Shown here: positions 43,999 to 58,880 of the stretch, piece by piece | How the letters are laid out: every line of letters begins with the position of its first letter | Position numbering within the stretch: the stretch's first letter is position 1 | Assembly (NCBI GenBank): GCA_051530055.1 | Contig: JBMGUZ010000013.1 | Coordinates: 1 to 58,880, forward strand | Direction: 5' to 3' | DNA: 58,880 nt | Source of the DNA: Neoechinorhynchus agilis | Lineage: Eukaryota; Acanthocephala | Notes under the pieces: generated by a model | What the model saw: only the letters and a program-made list of their open reading frames with translations | Database searches by the model: none | What the model was told of the DNA's origin: nothing | Translations under genes and position numbers: made by a program

Positions 43999-44492
43999 AA
44001 GCGTGATCAATAATTGTTTGAAGGCTGGGATTTCGCTTGATTTTAAAATACAATATAGTTCAAAATCGCAAAATCAATTAGCGATCGTGAATATTTGATC
44101 GTTCGCAATGAAAATTACGACAAAGAGAATTTATGCAATAGTCAGATTTAAACAAATTGTAATATTGAACAAATACTTTGTCCTCGTTCATGTTCGATTC
44201 AGTACCGTTCGATTAGATTTAAGAGGGTCATAACAATACGCAATTTCGAGTAGGAAAAGTGAATTAAGCGAAATATCGATTTCCGAGCTAACCTCTTTCC
44301 AACTGAATTTCTAATATCTTAATTATTGACAAAAAACAACGGACACTATAAAGACGTTAACCAATTTTAAACTATGAAAAAATAAGGTGTTGACGAATTT
44401 AGAAATTCTATTAAAAATTTTTTGGATAAAACAATATGCCAACTTCAACAAACCTAATAACACACACTCGCATATTATTCTTTCCTATAATT
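43999..44492. other. Intergenic, no gene seen
   Basis: AT-rich 3' flank of the SREK1-like gene. Confidence 0.5.
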
Positions 44493-46426
44493 TCATCGGC
44501 TATCTTCAATCGAACTCGAAGAAGTACTTGGCGATCTTTTCTTCTTCTTTTTATCCTTCTTATGTTTCTTAGAACTCTTATGCTTGTGTTTCCGTTTACT
44601 GGACTTCTTATGGCCCTTCGATTTATCCTTTTTCTTTTTCTTCTCACGGTCATGCCGTTTCCTTTCACTGCCATTTCTGTTGTCTGATGTAGGCGGAGAT
44701 CTTTTCAAATCTCTACTCACATTGTCATCCACCTTCTTGATCTTCACTTTACGATCCACCGATTCCCGCTTTCGTGGCGTCGATGAACGCCGTCTAAAGT
44801 GTTCAAATCAGCAAAAAGGAAAGAAAATCATGAGACTTTAAAACAAATAAAGTCAGCCTCAGACTCCTGCGCAAATATACATCATGTTTGAACTTACCTT
44901 GCACGAGGTTTAGACTTTCTGGAATCATCAGATCGACTTTTGTCTCGTTTGTGTGAACGCCTTGGTGGCGAATGCTCGATTCGTCTTTCTTCTTCTACTA
45001 CCCGATTACGGTCATCATATCTCCTCGGTGGATAATACCGAGCCGGAGGAGATCTATAATGGAAAAGACTTTACTATTTCTCCCTCGAAGAAGAAAACAA
45101 TACCTTGAATCTCGGCTGTTTGAACGGTATCTTCTTCTTCTTGGAGGCGATCTTCTATACGGTGAAAATCGCCGTTCGTAATATCGATTACGGAAATGAG
45201 GTCGATAAGGTCGATATTGTTGTTGTTGTTGCTGCTGCTGCTGAGGACTCCGTCTATACACAGGCGAACGTGATCGTCTTCGAGGTGTCCGTGACCTACG
45301 ACGACTACTAGTAGCACTCTTTACCGGTGGTGATCGTTGCCAATTGAGTATTTTGAGATCTCGTTCAGTCAATAAAGATGCTGATTTAAAAATCGGGGCT
45401 TCAGCGTGATACACACGCAGCTCGTGGTCCAACAATCGAAATCCATTGAGGCAAAGGGCATTCGCGATTGTGGCAATCTCCGTGAACTCAACATAAACGG
45501 CTCTATAATCGCGATCGGTTGCATCCCGCATGAACCGAACTTCACCTACTTGACTCAAAAAATCACAAAATATCTCCAATGATATGTGAGCTGGTACGTT
45601 TTCAATATACAATGTCCTTCTTCATCTACCGTTCATAATCCGGAAACTCGAGAAAGGAAGAGAAAGAGACTCTCTAAGACGACGAAAATAATGGATTAGT
45701 TCTTTAAAATCACCTGATTTTCCTAAAACTACAATACTCACAATGTTTGTATCAGTAGCAGCTCGCAACCTCTATAGAAATGCGCAATAATTTGTTGAGC
45801 TTAAAAATTCATGTCTACCATCTCCTTCTTTTTTTATAGTCCATTCCAATTCATATCTTTAACGTAGAACAAATTGACTCTAAACGACAGACTTAAAACA
45901 CCAGTGAGAAGGAGAGATTATGAACGGCAAATCTAGTTTCCTCTGCTTTTGTGTAATCCAAAGATCCAGGTAGTTCAGGAAACGCAGGCAAACCTCGTTC
46001 TTCCAACAATGGCCAAATAGTCCTTATTTTGGCTTTAACCCCTTGACCAACGACTTTGTTCAACATTGTTGAATCCCACGTGACTCCACCTGCAATAAAG
46101 GTTACGTTAAGATCCAAAGGTGCACAATATAGCATAGCTTCAGCTTCCAAAGGAATCCGATTAGACAATACACAAGTAACGATCAGTGCCTTCTCAAGAA
46201 ACATTGTATTGGTCAAATGAACTGCCATACGGGCACAATCGGAATACTTGAATCGAATGTATCCAACTCGAGCAGCGACTGAAGCACATCGCTCCTCTGT
46301 AGTTGGATACAATACATACTCCTCAATGGGACCTACACTCGAGAATAAAGTGTAGAATTGATCATTACTTGAATTGAGCGATATGTTAGCTATCTGGACT
46401 ACATGGACCGCATTCATCTGAAGCAT
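44493..46426 (-). CDS. SREK1: SREK1-like splicing factor (two RRMs and RS tail)
   Basis: A minus-strand gene of at least five coding exons. The RRM1 exon (about 45893-46417) has VVQIANISLNSSNDQFYTLFS, GYIRFKYSDCARMAVHL and NTMFLEKALIV, close to the first RRM of SREK1. The next exon (45104-about 45615) has RRM2 (YIENVPAHI, GEVRFMRDA, YVEFTEIATIANAL), then an Arg/Ser-rich part and a run of nine Gln. Exons 44898-45053 and 44493-44793 give the RS and lysine-rich tail (KHKHKSSKKHKKDKKKKK), with introns of 50 and 104 bp. SREK1 regulates splice-site choice with SR proteins in the nucleus. The RRM1 exon starts at CTTCAG|ATGAAT, so a 5' noncoding exon is likely. The exact junction between RRM1 and RRM2 (about 45620-45892) is not fixed. 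Confidence 0.82.
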
Positions 46427-46429
46427 ATA

Positions 46430-47165
46430 AACATTTTGACCTTGAAAATGTGGAAAAGGAGTTTAAAGAAGAAATCGTAGGTTTTGAAAACGAATCGGAA
46501 AAACACAAGAAGGCTAAGAAATATGTTCAAGAATAAACAGATTAAGCGAGACAAAATAAAGGAGAGAAATTTAAAGAAGAAATCGTAGGTTTCTTTTAAA
46601 CAAAAAAGGGAAAAACAAGAATGCTAAGAAATATGTTCAAGAATAAACAGATTAAGCGAGACAAAATAAAGGAGAGAAATTTAAAGAAGAAATCGTAGGT
46701 TTCTTTTAAACAAAAAAGGGAAAATAACAAGAATGCTAAGAAATATGTTCAAGATTAAACAGATTAAGCGAGACAAAATAAAGGAGAGAAATTTAAAGAA
46801 GAAATCGTAGGTTTCTTTTTGAAAACGAATCGGAAAAACACAAGAAGGCTAAGAAATATGTTCAAGAATAAACAGATTAAGCGAGACAAAATAAAGGAGA
46901 GAAATTTAAAGAAGAAATCGTAGGTTTCTTTTAAACAAAAAAGGGAAAAACAAGAATGCTAAGAAATATGTTCAAGAATAAACAGATTAAGCGAGACAAA
47001 ATAAAGGAGAGAAATTTAAAGAAGAAATCGTAGGTTTCTTTTAAAAAACGAATCGAAAAAACAAGAATGCGAAGAAATTTGTTCAAAACTAAACAGACCA
47101 AGCGAGACAAAATGAAAAAAGTAAAGATTTCTTTAGGAAAACAAGCGGCGAGAAACACGACTGTT
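46430..47165. repeat. Minisatellite, about 110-bp unit, six copies
   Basis: The landmark ATATGTTCAAGA recurs at 46521, 46631, 46743, 46856, 46966 and (diverged) 47076, a period of 110-113 bp. Two unit types alternate, differing around GAAAACGAATCGG versus AAACAAAAAAGGG. The array begins immediately upstream of the first SREK1 coding exon. Confidence 0.85.
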
Positions 47166-47370
47166 CAAAAAAAGAATACCTTTTTTTAATTGTAATTTCC
47201 TTAAGTTCAAGACTAAAAATTTTGACTAAAGGGGACAAAATTAGAAAAAATAAACGAGAAAATAAGATTAAGAAGAATTTCTCTAGACGAAGTTCAATTT
47301 GCGCGGATGAGTATTTGGGCACAACCCAGAAAAACATAGATTCTTTCTTATCAAAACGTATCACAAAAGA

Positions 47371-47953
47371 TTAGAAAATCATTTTAGAACACATTTCCTT
47401 TCGGACCAACGAACACGTATCAAATTCCTTAAGATCATCTTCATCCTTTGAAATCGACTTATTCACGGATGACGTTTTGTTTTGGCAAAAATTAAAAACC
47501 AAGGTATATCCACGCAAATTTGATTGATTTTTAAATTTTCTAGTTCTAAAACTATAAAGATTAGCCGAAGATGCGGGAATCATCTTTTTCTCAATATTAA
47601 GAACGACGCTGGTTTATTTGTATGCGCGCGTCAAAGTCGGAAAGAATTCTAAAACAAAAACACTGCTTCCTTTTATTTCCCTTATTGAATGGTAACGATG
47701 TGTTCTGGTGATTGTTTGATGTTGTTAATTTGTAGATTACCATTATTGGTTTTCTTAATATTCTTAGACGTAAACATAGTTTTGAAGTCTTGTTTAATCG
47801 CTCATTTACAAGAGCTTTTGATGACGTCGTTTTTTTAGAATGCGTTCCTTTTTTAGCTCTTAAAATATTCAGTGAGAATATCTTCGTTTTTCGTGTGCTT
47901 GATTGTTCTTTTAGACTTGTTGGATTCTTCCGTGGTTTTATTAGGAATAACAC
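47371..47953 (-). CDS. Uncertain Lys/Arg-rich open frames
   Basis: Two adjacent minus-strand frames (47371-47583 and 47597-47953) encode basic, Ser/Thr/Asn-rich peptides without recognisable domains. They lie head to head with DDX39B. They may be spurious; AT-rich sequence easily yields lysine and asparagine codons. Confidence 0.15.
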
Positions 47954-48024
47954 GCATTTTCATTGTATGTTTGACACGAATCGCTCGTTTCACCAATGAG
48001 GACCTCTCGATCCTTTCCAGAAAG

Positions 48025-50504
<2,480 letters not shown>

Positions 50505-50737
50505 TATTGGTTGTCAGCAGCAGCAGCAGAGCAGCTTCGTTGTACGTGTGATGCGGATTATAGTAAAACTGTGCGGGCGGCGACATCAACATGAGTTGGG
50601 GGGAGTTTATTGTGGCACAATTGTATTATCAGTGAGTGTAAGTTCATACGCTTGTTTGATTGCTTCTGAAATGTTGGCCGTCGACATTGTTGTGGACTTT
50701 AGAGATAACTAAAAAGACGATAGTGAATTCGCTGGAG

Positions 50738-53700
50738 CGATGTTACTGTTCGAGTAAACACGGTAACCTCTATCCAGCGAGAAACTAAAATACTACAAGT
50801 GAGCGAAGTTTTAGAGGCTTGAAAGCACAAAACTCGCTCACTTGTAAGAAATTCTCGATCGGTGATCATTTACTTTTAACATTATCGCTGGATGGAGGTT
50901 ATTGTTCGAGTTTGTAATAAAAAGTCACACACTCGAACGTTCGGTAACCTTTCTCCAGCGAGAAACTAAAATACTACAAGTGAGCGAGGTTTTAGATGCT
51001 TAAAAGCACAAAACTCGCTCACTTGTAAGAAATTCTCAATCGGTGATCGTTTACTTTTAACATTATCGCTGGATGGAGGTTATTGTTCGAATTTGTGATA
51101 AAAAGTCACACACTCGAACGTTCGGTAACCTCTATCCAGCGAAAAACTAAAATACTACAAGTGAGCGAGGTTTTAGAAGCTTAAAAGCACAAAACTCGCT
51201 CACTTGTAAGAAATTCTCGATCGGTGATCGTTTACTTTTAACATTATCGCTGGATGGAGGTTATTGTTCGAGTTTGTAATAAAAAGTCACACACTCGAAC
51301 GTTCGGTAACCTCTATCCAGCGAAAAACTAAAATACTACAAGTGAGCGAGGTTTTAGAAGCTTAAAACCACAAAACTCGCTCACTTGTAAGAAATTTTCG
51401 ATTGGTGATCGTTTACTTTTAACATTATCGCTGGATGGAGGTTATTGTTCGAGTTTGTAATAAAAAGTCACACACTCGAACGTTCGGTAACCTTTCTCCA
51501 GCGAAAAACTAAAATACTACAAGTGAGCGAGGTTTTAGAGGCTTAAAACCACAAAACTCGCTCACTTGTAAGAAATTCTCGATCGGTGATCGTTTACTTT
51601 TAAAATTATCGCTGGATGGAGGTTATTGTTCGAATTTGTGATAAAAAGTCACACGCTCGAACGTTCGGTAACCTTTCTCCAGCGAAAAACTAAAATACTA
51701 CAAGTGAGCGAGGTTTTAGAGGCTTAAAAGCACAAAACTCGCTCACTTGTAAGAAATTCTCGATCGGTGATCGTTTACTTTTAACATTATCGCTGGATGG
51801 AGGTTATTGTTCGAGTTTGTAATAAAAAGTCACACACTCGAACGTTCGGTAACCTTTCTCCAGCGAGAAACTAAAATACTACAAGTGAGCGAGGTTTTAG
51901 AAGCTTAAAAGCACAAAACTCGCTCACTTGTAAGAAATTTTCGATCGGTGATCGTTTACTTTTAACATTATCGCTGGATGGAGGTTATTGTTCGAATTTG
52001 TGATAAAAAGTCACACACTCGAACGTTCGGTAACCTTTCTCCAGCGAAAAACTAAAATACTACAAGTGAGCGAGGTTTTAGAAGCTTAAAAGCACAAAAC
52101 TCGCTCACTTGTAAGAAATTCTCGATCGGTGATCGTTTACTTTTAACATTATCGCTGGATGGAGGTTATTGTTCGAGTTTGTAATAAAAAGTCACACACT
52201 CGAACGTTCGGTAACCTTTCTCCAGCGAAAAACTAAAATACTACAAGTGAGCGAGGTTTTAGAGGCTTAAAAGCACAAAACTCGCTCACTTGTAAGAAAT
52301 TCTCGATCGGTGATCGTTTACTTTTAACATTATCGCTGGATGGAGGTTATTGTTCGAGTTTGTAATAAAAAGTCACACACTCGAACGTTCGGTAACCTTT
52401 CTCCAGCGAAAAACTAAAATACTACAAGTGAGCGAGGTTTTAGAAGCTTAAAACCACAAAACTCGCTCACTTGTAAGAAATTCTCGATCGGTGATCGTTT
52501 ACTTTTAAAATTATCGCTGGATGGAGGTTATTGTTCGAATTTGTGATAAAAAGTCACACACTCGAACGTTCGGTAACCTTTCTCCAGCGAAAAACTAAAA
52601 TACTACAAGTGAGCGAGGTTTTAGAGGCTTAAAAGCACAAAACTTGCTCACTTGTAAAAAATTCTCAATCGGTGATCGTTTACTTTTAACATTATCGCTG
52701 GATGGAGGTTATTGTTCGAGTTTGTAATAAAAAGTCACACACTCGAACGTTCGGTAACCTTTCTCCAGCGAGAAACTAAAATACTACAAGTGAGCGAGGT
52801 TTTAGAAGCTTAAAAGCACAAAACTCGCTCACTTGTAAGAAATTTTCGATTGGTGATCGTTTACTTTTAACATTATCGCTGGATGGAGGTTATTGTTCGA
52901 ATTTGTGATAAAAAGTCACACGCTCGAACGTTCGGTAACCTTTCTCCAGCTAAAAACTAAAATACTACAATTGAGCGAGGTTTTAGAAGCTTAAAACCAC
53001 AAAACTCGCTCACTTGTAAGAAATTATCGATCGGTGATCGTTTACTTTTAACATTATCGCTGGATGGAGGTTATTGTTCGAGTTTGTGATAAAAGTCACA
53101 CACTCGAACGTTCGGTAACCTTTCTCCAGCGAGAAACTAAAATACTACAAGTGAGCGAGGTTTTAGAGGCTTAAAAGCACAAAACTCGCTCACTTGTAAG
53201 AAATTTTCGATTGGTGATCGTTTACTTTTAACATTATCGCTGGATGGAGGTTATTGTTCGAGTTTGTAATAAAAAGTCACACACTCGAACGTTCGGTAAC
53301 CTTTCTCCAGCGAGAAACTAAAATACTACAAGTGAGCGAGGTTTTAGATGCTTAAAAGCACAAAACTCGCTCACTTGTAAGAAATTTTCGATTGGTGATC
53401 GTTTACTTTTAACATTATCGCTGGATGGAGGTTATTGTTCGAGTTTGTGATAAAAAGTCACACACTCGAACGTTCGGTAACCTTTCTCCAGCGAGAAACT
53501 AAAATACTACAAGTGAGCGAGGTTTTAGATGCTTAAAAGCACAAAACTCGCTCACTTGTAAGAAATTCTCGATCGGTGATCGTTTACATTTAAAATTGTC
53601 GCTGGATGGAGGTTATTGTTCGAATTTGTGATAAAAAGTCACACACTCGAACGTTCGGTAACCTCTATCCAGCGAAAAACTAAAATACTACAAGTGAGCG

Positions 53701-54588
53701 AGGTTTTAGAGGCTTAAAAGCACAAAACTTGCTCACTTGTAAAAAATTCTCAATCGGTGATCGTTTACTTTTAACATTATCGCTGGTTGGAGGTTATTGT
53801 TCGAGTTTGTAATAAAAAGTCACACACTCGAACGTTCGGTAACCTTTCTCCAGCGAGAAACTAAAATACTACAAGTGAGCGAGGTTTTAGAAGCTTAAAA
53901 GCACAAAACTCGCTCACTTGTAAGAAATTTTCGATTGGTGATCGTTTACTTTTAACATTATCGCTGGATGGAGGTTATTGTTCGAATTTGTGATAAAAGT
54001 CACACACTCGAACGTTCGGTAACCTTTCTCCAGCGAGAAACTAAAATACTACAAGTGAGCGAGGTTTTAGAGGCTTAAAAGCACAAAACTCGCTCACTTG
54101 TAAGAAATTTTCGATTGGTGATCGTTTACTTTTAACATTATCGCTGGATGGAGGTTATTGTTCGAGTTTGTAATAAAAAGTCACACACTCGAACGTTCGG
54201 TAACCTTTCTCCAGCGAGAAACTAAAATACTACAAGTGAGCGAGGTTTTAGATGCTTAAAAGCACAAAACTCGCTCACTTGTAAGAAATTTTCGATTGGT
54301 GATCGTTTACTTTTAACATTATCGCTGGATGGAGGTTATTGTTCGAGTTTGTGATAAAAAGTCACACACTCGAACGTTCGGTAACCTTTCTCCAGCGAGA
54401 AACTAAAATACTACAAGTGAGCGTGGTTTTAGATGCTGAAAAGCACAAAACTCGCTCACTTGTAAGAAATTCTCGATCGGTGATCGTTTACTTTTAACAT
54501 TATCGCTGGATGGAGGTTATTGTTCGAGTTTGTGATAAAAAGTCACACACTCGAACGTTTGGTAACCTCTATCCAGCGAGAAACTAAA
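50738..54588. repeat. 181-bp hairpin satellite, about 21 copies
   Basis: The period is 181 bp (TACAAGTGAG at 50794, 50975, 51156, 51337 and so on to 54412). Each unit is a nested palindrome: the inner arms ACAAGTGAGCGAG and CTCGCTCACTTGT enclose about 25 bp, and the outer arms around TAACCTYTMTCCAGCG and CGCTGGATGGAGGTTA enclose those. Copies differ at a few recurrent positions, including AAGCTT/AGGCTT and GATCGG/GATTGG. The array fills the whole gap between the 3' ends of the convergent DDX39B and adaptin genes, and its right edge overlaps the adaptin reading frame. Confidence 0.95.
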
Positions 54589-57500
54589 GTGAACGAATTT
54601 TTGAACGCGCGGAGACCTTAAATTCGAAAGGGGTACTGCGTGGTTTCCTCTACTTTTATAAGCAATAACGATAAAAAAGTGGAAATTAATAGTTATGCAC
54701 GAGATTAGAATACGTTTCAAAATTTCTTCAGATGACTGATTTTTTAAAATGTAGCTAATTTTTTTGCATACCTTTAAAACAGTCTTTGTGTTTTGATCAG
54801 TTGAAAATCTGATTTCTCCAAGTATAAGTGTATCTTGCATAAGATTTTGTCCAAAAACATACTTTCCGCATTGATAAATCAGCTGAACGCCATCAACAAC
54901 AACGGGTGAACCGACACCATGCAGATTACAGGCATTAAGCTTGTCCACAATTTCTCGAACGGATAATGCTGTCGGTAGTAAAAGTGTGAATGTATGTTCA
55001 GACGTCAGCGCTTTCCATTGACCAATAAAATCGTTTTCTACCATTTTCCAGTTTGGATCAAACAAAAAATTAACCGGCACATTAATTTTGAAGTAATTAA
55101 TTACGGCTTCTTCAGTGTTTGGAGCACACTTAAAAGCTATTTGTAACTCGTTGAGTGGTTGTTTAACGAGTGGTTCATTGAAAGTGCTATTTACTAAAGG
55201 AATCGAAAGATTGTGAACTGTGTCTGACGGCTTCAGGTCAGGGATGTTTGTTAGTGATCCTGAGACACCTAACCAATTCTGACGATTGATTTGCAAAACG
55301 AGAGATGAAAACGTTTTGTCTACTGTTGTGTTCCGCAGTTCGATGTCGACAACGAGACTTCCAACTTTGCTTTGTTTAATATTACCCCAAACCTCAACGC
55401 CTTGTATTCGGTCTGTTCCTGAAAACCATTTAATATTTGAACTGCTCGATGTCGATAAAAAATCGAAGAGTTCATCAATGTGCACATCGGATTCGTGAAT
55501 TGGTGGGCCCAGTACTGATTCTAGTTCACTTTCAAGAAGGTCGACGGATGTCGGAGCAACAGTGGTTGGGAATGTATCGTCATCGAGATCCAGGAGATTA
55601 GATGAGAATTCTGTAGACGATTGTTGTGCTGATGGTGGAATGTCTGGTTCAATCGTTAGAGTGGATATTGGTTCGGATGTCGGTAATCGGTAGCCGGTAT
55701 TGAGTCCTTCTAGAAATGCACTTGGAGGTTTACCACACTGTTTCCCGGCAGTTGTTTTGAAACGTGGTCCGTGGAATCGCTTATCGCGTACAATTTGTCT
55801 ACAAAACTAGCCTAATGGAGAATTTTCGGGGTAAACGTTAGCACAACGTCTTCCTAATCTCGTAATCGTCAAGGTTTTCGTAAGCGGACCTGCAGTTTTG
55901 AAGAACAACTTAAGTAGACGGCCACCCGCAGAGATGTCGGAGGCACAACAAAAAACGATGGAACAACGCAAAACACCGGGGAACAGTGCGTTTTGGTAGA
56001 TGGAAGCCAACGTACCGATTTGACTTAGAAGGGTGTCGAGAAGCGATGGCTCAATAATGTCGGTTTCTTCACTAATAAGTGGCTTTGGAGCGAGAATAGC
56101 ATCTCGAGCAGCCTGTGGATCTGCAGACAGCAATCTCCAATAAATATAACCACGATCACGAATATCCGGATTATCGGACTCTTGACTAGCAAGCTGCAAC
56201 ACTCTCGTAACAAGGTGTTGCGCTTCATTTGGTTTCTTCAAAAATAGTTTAACTATCGCAGTTAAAAGCTGCAACTGAACTTGATGACTGCTTTCGTCTT
56301 GCCAAGTATCAAGAAAATCTTCTAAAAGTTGGGTTGCATTCTCGATTCGTTCAGCGTATTCACCAATGATCCAAACCATTGAAGCTCGTGCTTCTGGTTC
56401 GTCAAGGGAATCAAGATTCTCACATAGGGCGCTGATTATTCCTTCGTACTTGTTTGGATATTTACGGAAAATGTCCTTAATGACAATGACGGCTTCTTGA
56501 ACTACATAATTAACTTTGGTTTTGACAAGGTCCAACAGCGTGGAAACGCATTTCTCGGCGTATTTATCGATTTTGATAGCGCATCGTCCAATAGCGCGTA
56601 CGGATTTGCGAACAAAATCCACGTCGGCTTCAGCTGCGTATTCTTTAAGTTCGGAAAGGACTTGTCCAATGTTAGTAGTATTGGTGAGTCGTATCATGAT
56701 ATCAAGTTTTTCTAGCTTCACATAGATTGGATCATTGTATTTGACAAAAAAGACACGTAGGTCGTTTCGAAGAATATCTGGTTTTTTCTGCAAAATCAAG
56801 TTGATGTTTCTTAGAGCCACATATTGGATTTCTGGTTCAGCTGAGAGAAGAGTTACCAAAGGTGGTGCGAGTTTCCGGTGAGTAGCCACAACAAATTCAC
56901 TTTTGCTATCGATGAAATCAAGAAATTTCACAAGCACTTTGACGGATGAAAGGACGACTGCAGCGTTCGCATGGGCCAGTCTGGATGTAACTCGTTCGCA
57001 AATGCTAAACATTAGTAGTGAATTTTTATTAAGATCACGACTTATTCCTTACCTCTGGGCTTCCTTTTCGTCCTTGGGACTATATGTGGCTATTGCGTCC
57101 AGTATAAACACTTGGCCCCATTCGTTGCATTCGTTGAGTGCCGTTAGTAGTTTGTTGGTCAGATTTGAATTTAAATCGAACAAGTGAGGTTTTGTGCTTG
57201 TTTGGGCGATTTCACTCAATGCTGCCACTGCGTTCGATATCACCTAGACGCAAAAAAGGTGGGGTCTTAATTTTAACCTTTTGACTTTTACAATAAACGC
57301 GAAAAAATACCGATCCATAATTTTGATCAGTATTCCCAATACAACAAATAAAATTTGAATCAATAATCCTAATAAACAAGAATGTCAATGGGATTATTAT
57401 TGTTTAGGAGTATTCATTCGCGGTAAATAATTTTTTCGCGCTTCCATGATCAGTTTCTTATTAAAAGACGCTTACAACAAACTGATGATGAACTCGGCGA

Positions 57501-58880
57501 GATTCGCAGAACGTCTTTAATCGAAAAAATTATAACCCTGATAGCCAGGAACTTTCTTTTTCTTAATTGATCCACTTGGCAGCAATTACTATTTTTAAGC
57601 GTTTATTCCGGGAGTTTCAAGTATTAAAAAAGCCACTAAACTTACATTTCGGGGGGAATTGGATTACTTCTCAAACCAAAATCTTCTTCGGTGCTTTTTA
57701 AGCGTTTATTCCGGGATTTTCAAGTACTAAAAAGCCACTAAACTTACATTTCGGGGGGAATTGGGTTACTTCTCAAACCAAAATCTTCTTCGGTGCTTTT
57801 TAAGCGTTTATTCCGGGATTTTCAAGTATTAAAAAGCCACTAAACTTACATTTCGGGGGGAATTGGGTTACTTCTCAAACCAAAATCTTCTTCGGTGCCT
57901 TTTAAGCATTTTTGGCATATAAAGACATTGGATTTTAACAATGCAAAATCATTTTCGGTGACATCACGATAAGGAAATCTAATTTTTCCAATCTTTCGCC
58001 TTTTAATAAAGATTAGGAAATGCTAATAAATTTTTAGATAATTTCGTCATTTATAGAATGTTTTTGGATGCCTAAATGTGAGATTTGGAAATACAGTCTC
58101 GGTTTTGGTTAATCGGGAAGCGATCGTTTTCATTGGAGAACATTAGACAAAAAATAGGTATTGTATTTTTTCAATTTATTTTAAAGACTCAATAGAATCA
58201 AATCGATTGCGTCCCAATTTTTGTCTACTTAACCGAATTTTTAATCTTATGAATATTTGTTCGATACATGACCGATTCGAATAAAATGGGGAACTTTAAA
58301 GATTTGTTTTTACTTACCATTGGATTTGAATCGGTAAGAAGTTCCTTCAGAATGTCCAAGAATCCTTGCTCCTCAACGAGTTGAGCGTTGATATCGTGAA
58401 GTTTTGCAACACAAACGGCAGCCGTTTTTCTCACGTATGGATCTTCATCCCTGAGACTTTTCCTCAAAGGTTCGCACAAATACTCAGTGATTTTATCCAC
58501 TCGGATACATCCCATGGTTCTGACGGCTAAAGCTCGAATCATTGGATTATGATCCTCACAGTCCTTGACAAAAGTGTTGACGGCCAAAATGGCAAGATCC
58601 GGCTGACTTTTTGCATAATTCATCAGGTAAAGATAGACAAGTTTTTTGAGTTCAATATTGTCCGTTTGCATGCAATTGACGACGTCAGTGAATAAAGCGC
58701 TGACGTCTTTTCCAATTGTCATCGATGCTATGATTTTCTTCACTGCTTCCTTCCTTCTTTCCTTTTTGTCACTATTGAGCTCCATGCGAAGTTCATAGAT
58801 TTCACCTGTAGGGAAAAATAGTCGAGAAACTTGCAATCAACGGTGCTTACCTTTCTTTGTTGTATTAAAATACTTGGAAT
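54517..58880 (-). CDS. AP2B1: AP-1/AP-2 beta adaptin, 5' end outside window
   Basis: Exons on the minus strand: 58851-58880 (partial, SKYFNTTKK), 58318-58805, 57053-57243, 57004 to about 55970, and a C-terminal part about 55790-54517. Introns are 45 bp, 1074 bp and 48 bp; the fourth is not placed exactly. The trunk is almost identical to known beta adaptins ([13 protein letters not shown] [36 protein letters not shown]). The hinge has a clathrin-box-like LLDLD (about 55582-55596). The ear domain continues through [13 protein letters not shown] to KTVLK. The beta subunit binds clathrin and cargo in coated-vesicle formation. Many invertebrates have one gene serving AP-1 and AP-2, so the symbol is approximate. 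The last frame runs about 24 codons into the 181-bp satellite before a stop. Confidence 0.93.
57385..57545. repeat. Diverged relative of the 151-bp foldback unit
   Basis: GATTATTATTGTTTAGGAG followed by TATTCATTCGCGGTAAAT matches the landmarks of 40560-40620. It lies in adaptin intron 2. Confidence 0.5.
57590..57905. repeat. 102-bp tandem repeat in adaptin intron 2
   Basis: Three copies of a 102-103 bp unit with the landmark TTTCGGGGGGAATTGG at about 57647, 57750 and 57852. The copies differ by only a few bases. The rest of this 1074-bp intron shows no gene. Confidence 0.85.

Noticed and set aside
54735-54770. 36-bp intron near the end of the adaptin ear domain
   Set aside because: GT and CAG are present and the frame would be kept, but it is shorter than any intron I could confirm here, and the frame is open without splicing. 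Left undecided rather than annotated.

Overview
This is animal nuclear DNA. The host genes (Argonaute, Tudor protein, SETDB1-like, DDX39B/UAP56, SREK1-like, DENR, ENPP, AP-1/2 beta adaptin) have metazoan domain layouts. They are packed closely, on both strands, and are cut by very short introns: those I could place are 44-83 bp, apart from a few introns swollen by repeats. The DNA is AT-rich. The fossil of a totivirus-like dsRNA virus, the Penelope-like elements (PLEs) and the R2-type LINE relics would fit a small-genome arthropod such as a mite. That is a guess; nothing in the window fixes the species.

Layout. 1-8 kb is repeat-rich: a 457-bp repeat array, a duplicated block, an apparently whole PLE with a complete reverse transcriptase/GIY-YIG ORF, a second copy of the array and block, then a totivirus-like fossil. 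8.6-10.5 kb holds a coiled-coil gene and its partial duplicate. 10.9-15.8 kb is a nest of broken retroelements: an R2-type LINE on the minus strand, a truncated second PLE on the minus strand and a LINE 3' end on the plus strand. 16.6-19.6 kb is an intronless Argonaute with a complete DEDH tetrad. 21-25 kb has ALIX-like exons, another LINE end and a tripled exon-like repeat. 25.7-29 kb has a Tudor protein and a degenerate SETDB1-like gene. 29.05-31.9 kb is a 28-bp satellite of about 100 copies. 32-43 kb carries a DUF4139 protein, DENR, an ENPP phosphodiesterase and an ankyrin/SOCS-like gene. 43-47 kb has two LINE ends, SREK1 and a minisatellite. 48-58.9 kb has DDX39B, a 181-bp hairpin satellite and the beta adaptin, which runs off the right edge.

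The most interesting thread is ribozyme-linked. Both PLEs carry a minimal hammerhead ribozyme of the same plan: CUGAAGA, a 5-6 bp stem II, GAA, and a self-complementary tetranucleotide in place of stem III. A 171-bp foldback in an intron of the ankyrin gene carries two inverted hammerhead-like cores of the second type. The 28-bp satellite unit matches 28 of 28 bases of the first PLE's hammerhead (stem II, GAA core and palindromic loop) and lacks the CUGAAGA strand. The window therefore appears to show a satellite grown from part of a retroelement ribozyme. Hammerheads in PLEs are known; I do not know of a description of a satellite made from this fragment.

Host genes of silencing and RNA handling lie close together (Argonaute, Tudor protein, SETDB1-like relic, SREK1, DDX39B), but nothing in the sequence shows that they are co-regulated. 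At least seven unrelated tandem arrays occur in 59 kb, several inside introns or touching exons.
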